The translations under genes and the position numbers were made by a program. 64,000 nt of DNA from Mycolicibacterium sp. BiH015. Lineage in GTDB: Bacteria; Actinomycetota; Actinomycetes; Mycobacteriales; Mycobacteriaceae. Below the pieces are notes generated by a model that saw only the letters and a program-made list of their open reading frames with translations, searched no databases and was not told the origin of the DNA. The DNA lies in contig NZ_JAQGCZ010000003.1 of the NCBI RefSeq assembly GCF_027706845.1, positions 1 through 64,000 on the forward strand, read 5' to 3'. Of the stretch, positions 52,346 to 63,237 are shown piece by piece (the first letter of the stretch is position 1; every line of letters begins with the position of its first letter).

Positions 52346-53521
52346 ATGAGGTCCTTCACCGTCGAGGAACGGCGTGCGCGCCTGGCGCGACGCCACCAGC
52401 TGGTTTCCGCCCCCGGCGCCGCCGGTTCGGTCAGCGCATTGGCCGCGCAGTTGGTGGGACTGCACGCCACCGATCCGAGCACCCCCCATCTATCGTCATG
52501 GGCGCGGCTGCCCGGCTTCACCCCCGCGGACCTCAATGCCGCACTCTACGAAGAACACTCGGTCGTCAAACACCTCGCGATGCGGCGCACGCTGTGGGTG
52601 GTGCACGTGCAGGATCTGCCGTCGGTCCAGGCTTCGGCCAGCGACCGCGTCGCCATCAACGAGACCCGCAGGCTGGCGGCCGACGCGCAGAACGCCGGAG
52701 TGGCCGCCGACGGCGCCGCCTGGCTGGAGACCGCGTGCGCTGCGGTCTTGAACCACCTGGGCGGCGCAGGCCCGTGCACGGCGCGCGAATTGCGCGAAGC
52801 CCTTCCTGAGCTGACGGGGATGTACGACCCGGCTCCCGGCAAGCCGTACGGCGGTCAGGGCCATCTGGCCCCGCGGGTACTGACCGTGTTGTCGGCCCGT
52901 GGCCATATCGTTCGTGGTCCGAACGACGGCGGCTGGACCACCTCTCGACCGCGCTGGGTTGCGGCCCTGCAGTGGCTGGCAGCCTCCGATCCGGTCACTC
53001 CCGAGCAGGCGCGCACCGACATGGTGCGACGGTGGCTGTCGGCGTTCGGTCCGGCCACGCTCACTGACATCAAGTGGTGGTTCGGCACCACGCTGGGGTG
53101 GGCGCGCCAGGCAGTGGCGGACCTCGATGCGGTCGCGGTGGATCTCGACGGCACCCCGGGCTTTGTGCTTCCGGGCGACGACGAACCGGAGCCTGCCGTC
53201 GAGCCGTGGTGTGCGCTGCTTCCCGGCCTCGATGTGACGACGATGGGGTGGTCCGACCGTGGCTGGTACCTCGGCGAGCACCGCAACCAAGTGTTCGACC
53301 GCAACGGCAACGCCGGACCGACGGCCTGGGTGGACGGCCGGGTTGTCGGGGCGTGGCGTCAGGACACCGACGGTCGTGTCGAACTTTTGCTTCTCGAAGA
53401 TGTCGGCCGCCGGGCGTCGAAGGAACTGCGGGCGAAAGCCGACGAGCTGACAAGGTGGCTCGACGGCGTGCGGATCAACCCCAGGTTTCCGTCGCCGCTC
53501 AGCAAGGGTTCTGCTGGCTAG
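52346..53521 (+). CDS. Winged-helix DNA-binding domain protein (HTH_42 / YcaQ-AlkX type)
   Basis: The 391-aa product has the HTH_42 layout: RLARRHQLV at the start, LVGLHATDPSTPHLSSWAR, HSVVKHLAMRRTLWVVH, later WLSAFGPATLTDIKWWFG, and a terminal NPRF. Some relatives are DNA glycosylases that unhook crosslinks (YcaQ, AlkX), and others are uncharacterised. The catalytic QxR/QxD motif of YcaQ is not obvious. It stands alone, convergent with uvrA. Confidence 0.83.
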   Translation: MRSFTVEERRARLARRHQLVSAPGAAGSVSALAAQLVGLHATDPSTPHLSSWARLPGFTPADLNAALYEEHSVVKHLAMRRTLWVVHVQDLPSVQASASDRVAINETRRLAADAQNAGVAADGAAWLETACAAVLNHLGGAGPCTARELREALPELTGMYDPAPGKPYGGQGHLAPRVLTVLSARGHIVRGPNDGGWTTSRPRWVAALQWLAASDPVTPEQARTDMVRRWLSAFGPATLTDIKWWFGTTLGWARQAVADLDAVAVDLDGTPGFVLPGDDEPEPAVEPWCALLPGLDVTTMGWSDRGWYLGEHRNQVFDRNGNAGPTAWVDGRVVGAWRQDTDGRVELLLLEDVGRRASKELRAKADELTRWLDGVRINPRFPSPLSKGSAG

Positions 53522-53587
53522 GCCAGCCTCTTCTAAAGCAGGACGGTCACCGCGGCAGGACGAACCGTCACCGGCGGCGGCATTCGG

Positions 53588-56494
<2,907 letters not shown>

Positions 56495-56558
56495 CGATGC
56501 CCCTTCTGTTCCGCTGGAATACGCCCGCGTTCCGTCCGCTGGGCGCACTACAGACCCA

Positions 56559-56581
56559 ATGCTAGGTCTGCCCACCGACAA
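56559..56581 (-). promoter_or_regulatory. RecA-NDp-type (PafBC-dependent) DNA-damage promoter of uvrA
   Basis: On the minus strand TTGTCGGTG (56581-56573), exactly 8 nt, then TAGCAT (56564-56559). This matches the published mycobacterial motif tTGTCRgtg-N8-TAnnnT at every defined position. Start point about 60 nt before the uvrA GTG. No LexA box is seen here. Confidence 0.88.
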
Positions 56582-56625
56582 GCCCCGGACGAGAGCTCGT
56601 CGACCGGGAAGTAACGTGAGTCACC

Positions 56626-57303
56626 ATGACGATCGTCGACGACAACTACACGGGTCACGTCGAACCGCGAAGTGCTGCCCGACGCGAACTTCCCGGCGCG
56701 TCGATCGTCAAGGTGTCGGTGGGCCCGATGGACAACAACGCGTACCTCGTGACCTGTTCCCAGACCGGTGACACGCTACTCATCGACGCCGCCAACGATG
56801 CCGACATCCTCCTCGAACTGGTCGAACGCTACGCCCCGAAGCTGTCCCTGATCGTCACCAGCCACCAACATCAGGATCACTGGATCGCTCTTGAGCAGGT
56901 GGCAGCAGCCACCAGCGCACCGACGGCTGCGCACAGTCTCGACGCCGGGCCGCTGCCGGTGGCACCGGACAGGCTGCTCGCCGGTGGCGACACCATCGCG
57001 ATCGGCGATCTGCGTTTCGACGTGATCCACCTGCGCGGACACACCCCCGGCTCAGTGGCACTGGCCCTCGACGGGCCGGCCACCGACGGCAGGGTGCACC
57101 TGTTCACCGGCGACTGCCTGTTCCCCGGTGGTGTCGGCAAGACCTGGAAAGACGGCGACTTCGAGCAATTGCTCGGCGACGTGAGCAACCGGGTGTTCGA
57201 CGTCTACTCCGATTCGACCGTTGTCTATCCAGGACACGGTGACGATACGACGCTCGGGACCGAGCGCCCTCACCTGGGCGAATGGCGTGAGCGCGGCTGG
57301 TGA
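56626..57303 (+). CDS. Metallo-beta-lactamase-fold hydrolase (glyoxalase II-like, Rv1637c type)
   Basis: The 225-aa MBL-fold enzyme has metal motif TSHQHQDHW (HxHxDH), further ligands in LRGHTPGSVAL and LFTGDCLFPGGVG, and YPGHGDDT near the end. Similar to hydroxyacylglutathione hydrolases. In mycobacteria the thiol substrate may be a mycothiol ester. Divergent from uvrA. The ATG at 56626 is about 44 bp from the uvrA promoter. Confidence 0.9.
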   Translation: MTIVDDNYTGHVEPRSAARRELPGASIVKVSVGPMDNNAYLVTCSQTGDTLLIDAANDADILLELVERYAPKLSLIVTSHQHQDHWIALEQVAAATSAPTAAHSLDAGPLPVAPDRLLAGGDTIAIGDLRFDVIHLRGHTPGSVALALDGPATDGRVHLFTGDCLFPGGVGKTWKDGDFEQLLGDVSNRVFDVYSDSTVVYPGHGDDTTLGTERPHLGEWRERGW

Positions 57304-57336
57304 CCCGCGGTTAACGAAGAAAGTCAGAAAGGGATC

Positions 57337-58221
57337 ATGAACAGCGATCAGTTCAACAAGGCGCAGCGTGGCGCCGGTTTCATTGCGGCACTGGACCAGA
57401 GCGGTGGCAGCACCCCCAAGGCGTTGAAGCTGTACGGCATCGCCGAGGACGCCTACTCCGGTGACGAGGAGATGTTCAACCTGGTGCACGAGATGCGTAC
57501 CCGCATCATCACCAGCCCCAGCTTCGACGGCGACCGCATCCTCGGCGCGATTCTCTTCGAGGACACCATGGATCGGCAGATCGAAGGGCGCGACACCGCC
57601 GACTACCTGTGGAACGTCAAGCAGATCGTCCCGTTCCTGAAGGTCGACAAGGGCCTCGCCGAGGAGAAGGACGGCGCCCAGGTGATGAAGCCGATCCCGG
57701 GTCTCGACGACCTCCTGGCGCGCGCACGCGACAAGGGAGTCTTCGGCACTAAGATGCGTTCGGTCATCAAGCTGCCCGGCGCCGGGCTCGAGGAGGTTGT
57801 CGCCCAGCAGTTCGAGGTCGGCAAGCAGATCCTCGCCGCAGGCCTGGTTCCGATCATCGAGCCCGAGGTCGACATCCACAGCCCCGAGAAGGCGAAGGCC
57901 GAGGATCAGCTGAAGACCGCGATCCTGTCCGAACTGGACAAGCTCGGCGACGATCAGCACGTGATGCTCAAATTGACGCTGCCCGACGTCGACAACCATT
58001 ACCGCGAGCTTGTCGAGCATCCGAAGGTGCTGCGGGTGGTCGCGCTGTCGGGTGGCTACAACCGCGAGGACGCCTGCGAAAAGCTTGCCGCCAACCAGGG
58101 CGTCATCGCGAGCTTCTCGCGGGCGCTGACCGAGGGTTTGACGGCCCAGCAGAGCGATGAAGCGTTCAACGCCGCCCTGGATTCCGCGATCACCGCGATC
58201 GCGAAGGCATCCAACTCCTGA
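57337..58221 (+). CDS. Class I fructose-bisphosphate aldolase
   Basis: The 294-aa Schiff-base aldolase is of the small bacterial class I type ([34 protein letters not shown]). Lysines lie in PFLKVDKGL and SVIKLPGAG. The C-terminal [17 protein letters not shown] binds phosphate. It supplements the class II Fba that mycobacteria encode elsewhere. AAAGGGATC precedes the ATG. A strong terminator follows. Confidence 0.93.
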   Translation: MNSDQFNKAQRGAGFIAALDQSGGSTPKALKLYGIAEDAYSGDEEMFNLVHEMRTRIITSPSFDGDRILGAILFEDTMDRQIEGRDTADYLWNVKQIVPFLKVDKGLAEEKDGAQVMKPIPGLDDLLARARDKGVFGTKMRSVIKLPGAGLEEVVAQQFEVGKQILAAGLVPIIEPEVDIHSPEKAKAEDQLKTAILSELDKLGDDQHVMLKLTLPDVDNHYRELVEHPKVLRVVALSGGYNREDACEKLAANQGVIASFSRALTEGLTAQQSDEAFNAALDSAITAIAKASNS

Positions 58222-58228
58222 CGACAGA

Positions 58229-58261
58229 GAACCCTGGGTCGGCTGCGCCGGCCCAGGGTTC
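58229..58261. terminator. Bidirectional terminator between the aldolase and usp genes
   Basis: A 10-bp perfect stem GAACCCTGGG/CCCAGGGTTC (58229-58238 and 58252-58261), with a further CGGC/GCCG pair inside and a TGC tip. It lies between two converging genes and can serve both. T-tracts are short on both sides. Confidence 0.85.
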
Positions 58262-58278
58262 CTCGTTGTCGGTCTCTG

Positions 58279-58722
58279 TCAGGAGGTGTGCACGATGAGC
58301 ACGTCGGTCTTGGACCGTCGCGCCACGTTCGCGGGCACCGATCCGAGCAAGCGGCCGGCGATCGTGCTCAAGCCGACGTTGCCGACCACCAGCAGATCCG
58401 CGTTCACCTCTTCGGCCAATTCGACAAGTGCGTCAACGGGTGCTCCGACGACGGCCTTCTCTTCGATGTTCTCAGCTCCGGCGGCCTTGGCACGGTCTCT
58501 CGCCTCGCGCAGGATCGCGTAGATCGGCGCGTTGCCCGACATCTTGTAGCCCTCATCCTTGAGGACATCGGCAGCTCGCGCGTCCTCGCTCTGCGGGAAG
58601 TAGGCCGTCGCGACCACAAGCCTCGCGTGCGCGCCGGCAGCGATCTGACCGGCGCGGTCCACGGCACGCAACGACGAATCAGATCCGTCCGTACCAACCA
58701 CCACCGTTTGATAGCCGGTCAT
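58279..58722 (-). CDS. Universal stress protein (Rv1636/TB15.3 type)
   Basis: The 147-aa UspA-fold protein starts MTGYQTVVVGTDGSDSSLRA and ends with the nucleotide-binding GNVGLSTIAGRLLGSVPANV. The Rv1636 group binds cAMP strongly, which is noteworthy with a cyclase gene (31552) in the same chromosomal block. ATG at 58722 after GGAGGATATTG. The preceding TTG is too close to the ribosome site. Confidence 0.93.
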   Translation of the reverse strand: MTGYQTVVVGTDGSDSSLRAVDRAGQIAAGAHARLVVATAYFPQSEDARAADVLKDEGYKMSGNAPIYAILREARDRAKAAGAENIEEKAVVGAPVDALVELAEEVNADLLVVGNVGLSTIAGRLLGSVPANVARRSKTDVLIVHTS

Positions 58723-59304
58723 CAATATCCTCCCAGTGTCGGTTGCAACGCCAACCGAGACAGTAACCCGCTCAGCGGCGAATGTGGGTGCGATTCACCA
58801 CACACGCGCTGCATCTACCCAGGATTGCGGAGTTCATGCGAATGCAGGATCACGCTCGACCGCTCGACGTGACGACGGGTACATCTCACGCAATCACGCG
58901 CTGCGCCAAAGAGAATGACTCCTGCGCCGACCGTGCTTCGCCTCGCTGACGGTGTGACATAGCGCCGCCGGCCACCCCAGGCTTTTCGACGAGTTCTTGA
59001 CTCAAGCATCATTGCGCTGGCCCGTCACCCGACGGCGCTGCGCAATTGACGCAACCCACGACGCGGCGACGACGACCACACCATCGCGGTGACAGCTGAG
59101 TCAACAGGACGGGCGGCGTGTGTCGAAGCTGCGGGAGTGGCGCCCACGGCAACCGACGGCGGAGTTTGGCGAATGCGGGTTATCGGCTGCACTGCAACAG
59201 TTTTGACGGCGGCTACACCATCCCCCGCGCCCTCACGCCTCAGCTCGACCGAGGGAGCCCGGAAAAATGCATGGCTGCAAGGGCATTGCCAAGCACGCCC
59301 GCAG
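58723..59304. other. 582-bp region without a credible gene
   Basis: Short open frames on both strands here have no family features, no ribosome sites and no codon pattern. The only structures seen are a weak GGTTG-N6-CAACC inverted repeat at 58741-58756 and the presumed usp promoter. It may be the remnant of a lost gene. Confidence 0.5.
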
Positions 59305-60009
59305 TCAGCTCAGAGTTCCGAGCACCTTGCCGGCGACAAACGTGGCAGCTTCGGTGACCATCCCATTCCACGGATAGGCGAAATGAGCGAAGAAGTTGTT
59401 CCCCTTCGAGCAGTAGGGGTCACCGTCTGCGCACAAGTCGATGGCCCTACTGCCATAGAGCGGACTGATCTTCGTCAGTGGGCCCAGGGTCGAGATGTCC
59501 CGGGATGGGTTGCCGAATACGGCGATCGCTGCGACGTGGTTGACCATCGTGTCCGGCAACGGCGCCGGTGTGAAGAACCAGATGGTTCGCTTGCCGATAG
59601 TGATCAGATCGATGACCCCTGCACCCTGGGACATTCCACCGAGCACGATCTTGGTCCTCGGGCACATCCCCGCGATGTACTGAACCTGCTTGTTGGCGTC
59701 AAGGGCGCCCGCGCTCGTGGACTTCGAGAAGTTCCAGTCGGCCGGGTAGTTCACGGCGTAGACGTTGATGGTCTTCTTCGGTAGTTGCTTCTTGAGCGCG
59801 GTCACGAACTGCCTGCCGGTGAAACCGATTCCCGGCGGATCGGAAGTTCCCCGCGCGAAAACCACCTCGACGTCCGGGCATTCTGCAGCGACAGCAACGG
59901 AAGCAGTCGCGGTGGAATACGACAGCGCCGACGCTGTCACCACTGCAATCGCTAAGACACGAGCCACCTGGCGTGCGAACACCCGACAACGCTGACACAG
60001 TTTCAGCAA
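59305..60009 (-). CDS. Secreted cutinase-family serine esterase
   Basis: The 234-aa cutinase has a signal peptide (VLAIAVVTASALSYSTATASVAVAA) and a mature start AECPDVEVVFARGTSDPPG. Nucleophile Ser127 lies in GGMSQGAG, Asp197 in CADGDPYC, and His209 in NNFFAHFAY, a complete triad with the conserved Cys pairs. It hydrolyses esters or lipids outside the cell (Cfp21/Culp type). It stands alone. Confidence 0.93.
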   Translation of the reverse strand: MLKLCQRCRVFARQVARVLAIAVVTASALSYSTATASVAVAAECPDVEVVFARGTSDPPGIGFTGRQFVTALKKQLPKKTINVYAVNYPADWNFSKSTSAGALDANKQVQYIAGMCPRTKIVLGGMSQGAGVIDLITIGKRTIWFFTPAPLPDTMVNHVAAIAVFGNPSRDISTLGPLTKISPLYGSRAIDLCADGDPYCSKGNNFFAHFAYPWNGMVTEAATFVAGKVLGTLS

Positions 60010-60110
60010 AGATGAACCGCGCCGCGATGCAATGGTGATTCAACAGATGCACATCTGTGTTGCATCAAGAGGTGTGCCGTCGCGGCCGTGTGGATAATCT
60101 GCGCGGCCGG

Positions 60111-60434
60111 TCAATGGGCTGCACCGAGTTCGACGAGGAGCACCCCAACAACGATGAGGGCTATTCCGCCGAGCATCTTGCGCGTCAGCGGCTCGTCGAA
60201 CAGCAATCGGGAGAGGATCGCGGTCAGGGCGACGCCGACCGCGGCCCAGACGCCGTACGCGATGCCCAGGGGCATCCCGTGCCTGAGCGAGGCCCACAGT
60301 AGCGTGAATGCCAGCGCGTAGCCGACAACGACCACCGCGTAAAAGGCCACGCGCCCCCGAGCAGCCACCCGAAGAGCCAGCGTCCCCGTCACTTCGCACC
60401 CGATTGCCGCCGCCAGAAGCAGGTACTGGATCAT
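60111..60434 (-). CDS. Small multidrug resistance (SMR) transporter subunit B
   Basis: The 107-aa, four-helix EmrE-type protein carries the essential membrane Glu in AAAIGCEVTGTLALRVA (Glu14) and GIAYGVWAAVGVALTAIL in helix 3. It overlaps the other SMR gene by 4 nt. Paired genes of this kind form asymmetric heterodimers (EbrAB, YkkCD type). Confidence 0.9.
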   Translation of the reverse strand: MIQYLLLAAAIGCEVTGTLALRVAARGRVAFYAVVVVGYALAFTLLWASLRHGMPLGIAYGVWAAVGVALTAILSRLLFDEPLTRKMLGGIALIVVGVLLVELGAAH

Positions 60435-60760
60435 TCCTCACCCACGCGGGATCCGGTTTCCACCAGCACGACCCCGCCGATGATGCAGACCAGACCGACA
60501 ATCATCAGCGCGGTCAACGCCTCGCCGAAGATCACCGCCGAGAGGACAGCGGTCAGCGCCACCCCCGTCGCGCCCCAGATCCCATATGCCACACCGAGTC
60601 CCATGCCGCGCCGGAGGACGAGAGCGAGTAGGACGAACGAGGCGAGATAACCGAGCACCACGACGCCGTAGAGCGCCGGCACACTTGCCGAGCCCTTCAG
60701 GGAGAGGGTCGCCGCGACTTCGCTGGTGATGGCGAGCAGGAGCAGCAGCCACGTCGTCAC
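60431..60760 (-). CDS. Small multidrug resistance (SMR) transporter subunit A
   Basis: The 109-aa SMR protein has the conserved Glu in AITSEVAATLSLKGS and GVAYGIWGATGVALTAVLS in helix 3. The GTG at 60760 follows GGGGGACAGG. The longer open frame to 60952 encodes no membrane or family sequence. First gene of the pair. A palindrome upstream may bind a regulator. Confidence 0.9.
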   Translation of the reverse strand: MTTWLLLLLAITSEVAATLSLKGSASVPALYGVVVLGYLASFVLLALVLRRGMGLGVAYGIWGATGVALTAVLSAVIFGEALTALMIVGLVCIIGGVVLVETGSRVGEE

Positions 60761-60809
60761 GCCCTGTCCCCCAACAGCCCATTTACCGACAAGGCAGACA
60801 CGCGCGCAC

Positions 60810-60829
60810 TCTACCTTCCGCTCGGTAGA
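60810..60829 (-). promoter_or_regulatory. Inverted repeat TCTACC-N8-GGTAGA upstream of the SMR pair
   Basis: Perfect 6-bp arms (60810-60815, 60824-60829), 50 bp before the SMR start. TetR-type repressors of efflux genes use sites of this size. No regulator gene is next to it, so the binding protein is unknown. Confidence 0.4.
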
Positions 60830-61041
60830 ACCGCGGCGACGTACCCCGCGCCGGCTCTTATCGATTGCTGCAGCCGTTTCGTTACAGCCGACGAAAAACT
60901 TCCAGCAACGTCGAATTGCCGCGAATCGCACGAACGGTGCGCTGCGCTGCACTTTTAGCAGTTTCGCCTATTTAGGTTGTCTCACAAGGGTTTAGATTCA
61001 GTGATCGATGGCGATAACGTTGCTCCACGGGGGTCGCGGCC

Positions 61042-61057
61042 AATACCGAAGTATTGC
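61042..61057 (+). promoter_or_regulatory. Palindrome CAATAC-CGAA-GTATTG upstream of the secreted repeat protein
   Basis: A perfect inverted repeat with 6-bp arms and a 4-bp centre, 85 bp before the start at 61142. Either an operator or an mRNA hairpin in the 5' leader. Nothing ties it to a particular regulator. Confidence 0.4.
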
Positions 61058-61141
61058 TCGGCAACGGTCGCGGGGCAGGAATCCGCCTGACTTCCGCCAG
61101 ATGCGCGGTAGCTGCGGACGACATTGAGGAGGTATGCATCG

Positions 61142-61606
61142 ATGGACATGAAGAAGCTGACGGCCGGTTTTGCGGCCGCAGGCGTGCTCGGCCTGGGCGG
61201 GCTCGCAGTGACATCCGGCATCGCACACGCCGAGCCGCCGTCGAACCCTGGCAACTCGAGCGGCCAAGGTAACGGAAACGGGCAGGGTAACGGTAATGGG
61301 CAGGGCAACGCGCCGCGTCCCGATGCGGTGACCGGCCCGGGTGTCAACGCCGGCGAGCCTGGCAACCCGCTACCGCCGGGGCTGGGTTACCTTCCGCCTC
61401 CGGGACATGGCGGCCCCATGCCGCAGGACACGATCGTGCTGCCCGAGACGCCGGCATGGGTGATCACGCCCGTGGCCCCGCCCGAGGGCGCACCGCTGCC
61501 GCCAGAGCTGCCTGACTGGGCGGAGGGCCTCTCGGTGGTCTGGAACCCGGATCTCGAGGCGTGGGGCGTCTTCAACGAAGACACCGGCGTGTTCGTCCGT
61601 TTGTAA
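61142..61606 (+). CDS. Secreted Gly/Asn/Gln- and Pro-rich protein
   Basis: The 154-aa protein has a signal peptide (MKKLTAGFAAAGVLGLGGLA, cleavage at AHAEPP). Next comes a GQGNGN repeat region (about residues 45-60) and a Pro-rich middle. The final segment is compact (WAEGLSVVWNPDLEAWGVFN ending GVFVRL). The ATG at 61142 follows GAGGAGG. A second ATG at 61148 is possible. Function unknown. A strong terminator follows. Confidence 0.8.
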   Translation: MDMKKLTAGFAAAGVLGLGGLAVTSGIAHAEPPSNPGNSSGQGNGNGQGNGNGQGNAPRPDAVTGPGVNAGEPGNPLPPGLGYLPPPGHGGPMPQDTIVLPETPAWVITPVAPPEGAPLPPELPDWAEGLSVVWNPDLEAWGVFNEDTGVFVRL

Positions 61607-61620
61607 GCCGGCATCGAGAC

Positions 61621-61653
61621 GAGGCCGCCCCATCCTTACGTTGGGGCGGCCTC
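61621..61653. terminator. Bidirectional terminator between secreted-protein gene and tRNA-Cys
   Basis: A 12-bp perfect stem GAGGCCGCCCCA/TGGGGCGGCCTC (61621-61632 and 61642-61653) with a 9-nt loop. It lies 15 nt after the secreted-protein stop and 8 nt from the tRNA 3' end, so it can end both convergent transcripts. Confidence 0.88.
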
Positions 61654-61660
61654 TCATGCG

Positions 61661-61731
61661 AGCGGATGACGGGATTCGAACCCGTGTAAACGGCTTTGCA
61701 GGCCGGTGCCTAGCCACTCAGCCACACCCGC
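61661..61731 (-). tRNA. tRNA-Cys (anticodon GCA)
   Basis: The minus strand folds as a cloverleaf. The acceptor pairs GCGGGTG with CATCCGC (one G-U) and there is a T-loop GGTTCGAATCC. The anticodon loop CCTGCAAAG carries GCA. The discriminator base is U, as required for tRNA-Cys. CCA is not encoded. About 71 nt. Confidence 0.95.
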
Positions 61732-61779
61732 GCTGCATTGCAGGCTGCCATCGTCGCTGACTGATGCCCACCATTGGAA

Positions 61780-63198
61780 TCACCGTGATCGTGCGGGTGC
61801 TGGACGTCCGCTCCGAGTGGACGCCACCGCGCCCACAGCCGCCAGCACCCCGAAACAGGCGAAAAGCCAGCGGGCGGCCGTGGCGTCACCCGTGTCGGTC
61901 ACATTGACGATGACGCCGGCCAAGGCTGCCCCGAAGGCTCCGCAGATGACCTGCACCGTGTTGATCGCGGCTGCCGCGGCAGGACCTTCAGCGGGGTCGT
62001 CGACCTTGCTCATCGCCCACGCCGACAAATGCGGCCATGCGATGCCGACACCGGCACCGCTGATCATCAGGCCGACTGCCCACAGCACGACCCATACCGG
62101 CGAAGCGTCGTCGCGCAGCGACAGCGCCCCGATGATCAGGCCGGTCCCCATCACCAGCGGTGCTATCGCCACCGTCCGCACAATCACACGTTCGCGTCGC
62201 AGCGAGGCGCTGCTGATCTCCCCCGCCGTCCACCCGATGGCCAGGCCGGCCCCCAGGAACCCCGCCGCCACCGGAGTCAGATGCGCAAGGCGCTGGCCGA
62301 ACAACGGGACGAACATGTCGACCATCGTCGCGGCCATCAACGCGCCCAATGTCAGGTAGATCCATTTCAGCGGGCCTGGTCGGAATGCGCTGGGCGGCAG
62401 GACCGCTGCCCGAGCCCTCTTGTCGATGAACAGGAAGAGCGTCACAAGTGCGACGCCGAGCACCACCAGCCCTGCGGTGGCCCACGGGTTGTGCGGGATA
62501 CCCGCCACGCTGACCGACAGGGCGGCCGCCCCGAGCAGCAGCAGCGACCACACTGGAATTTTGGTTCTGCTCCGAGGTATTTCGGCATTGTTGCGCGCGG
62601 GCAGGGCGACGGGCACCAACACCGACATCACCGCGGTCATCATGACCAGGACCCCGAAAGCCCAACGCCACGAACCATACTGAGCGAAGAGACCACCCGC
62701 GGCGGGGCCGACAAGGGTGCCGACGCCCCACATCGCCGACACCAGCGCAGATGCCTTCGTCCACAAACCGCTCGGCAACGCGGTGTTGATGACCGCGTAG
62801 CCCAGACCGGCCAACAGCCCGCCTGCAACACCCTGAACGGTGCGCCCGGCCAGCAGGATCTCCATGCTCGGCGCGACGGCACACCCCAGGCTGCCCAGCC
62901 CGAACACACTGAGCCCCAACAGGTATGCCCACCTCGGCCCCAGCCGCATCAACACGGCGTGCACCGTCGTGGCTGCCATCACCGACCCGACGAGGTACAC
63001 CGTGGTCACCCACGCGTAGAAACGCTGGCCACCGATGTCAGCGACGGCGCTGGGCATCAGGCTGATCGTGAGGAACTCATTGGTCGCGTACAGCGCTACC
63101 CCGCCGGCAAGTACCAGCGAGGCGCCGAGGTTCTTCGGCCCGAGCAGCGCCCGCCATGTTCCCAAGGCGGTGGAGATGTGAGTCTCGGTGTCGGTCAC
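61780..63198 (-). CDS. MFS transporter, 14-helix drug:H+ antiporter type (Rv1634 type)
   Basis: The 472-aa membrane protein has about 12-14 hydrophobic segments. Motif C-like GVGTLVGPAAGGLF lies in helix 5, and GLGYAVINTALP and LAGRTVQGVAGG are DHA2-like. The M. tuberculosis orthologue is reported as a drug efflux candidate. It starts 39 nt after the uvrB stop on the same strand, so it may be co-transcribed with the repair gene. Confidence 0.9.
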   Translation of the reverse strand: MTDTETHISTALGTWRALLGPKNLGASLVLAGGVALYATNEFLTISLMPSAVADIGGQRFYAWVTTVYLVGSVMAATTVHAVLMRLGPRWAYLLGLSVFGLGSLGCAVAPSMEILLAGRTVQGVAGGLLAGLGYAVINTALPSGLWTKASALVSAMWGVGTLVGPAAGGLFAQYGSWRWAFGVLVMMTAVMSVLVPVALPARNNAEIPRSRTKIPVWSLLLLGAAALSVSVAGIPHNPWATAGLVVLGVALVTLFLFIDKRARAAVLPPSAFRPGPLKWIYLTLGALMAATMVDMFVPLFGQRLAHLTPVAAGFLGAGLAIGWTAGEISSASLRRERVIVRTVAIAPLVMGTGLIIGALSLRDDASPVWVVLWAVGLMISGAGVGIAWPHLSAWAMSKVDDPAEGPAAAAAINTVQVICGAFGAALAGVIVNVTDTGDATAARWLFACFGVLAAVGAVASTRSGRPAPARSR

Positions 63199-63237
63199 GA
63201 CGATGACCGTAGAACCTCAACAGCTCTTGAGATCAAG

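Noticed and set aside
58736..58918. A 60-codon plus-strand frame upstream of usp
   Set aside because: Random-looking composition, no ribosome site. It overlaps the likely usp promoter region.
59089..59784. A 231-codon plus-strand frame
   Set aside because: Most of it is antisense to the cutinase gene, which has a complete catalytic triad and signal peptide. The remaining part has no recognisable features.
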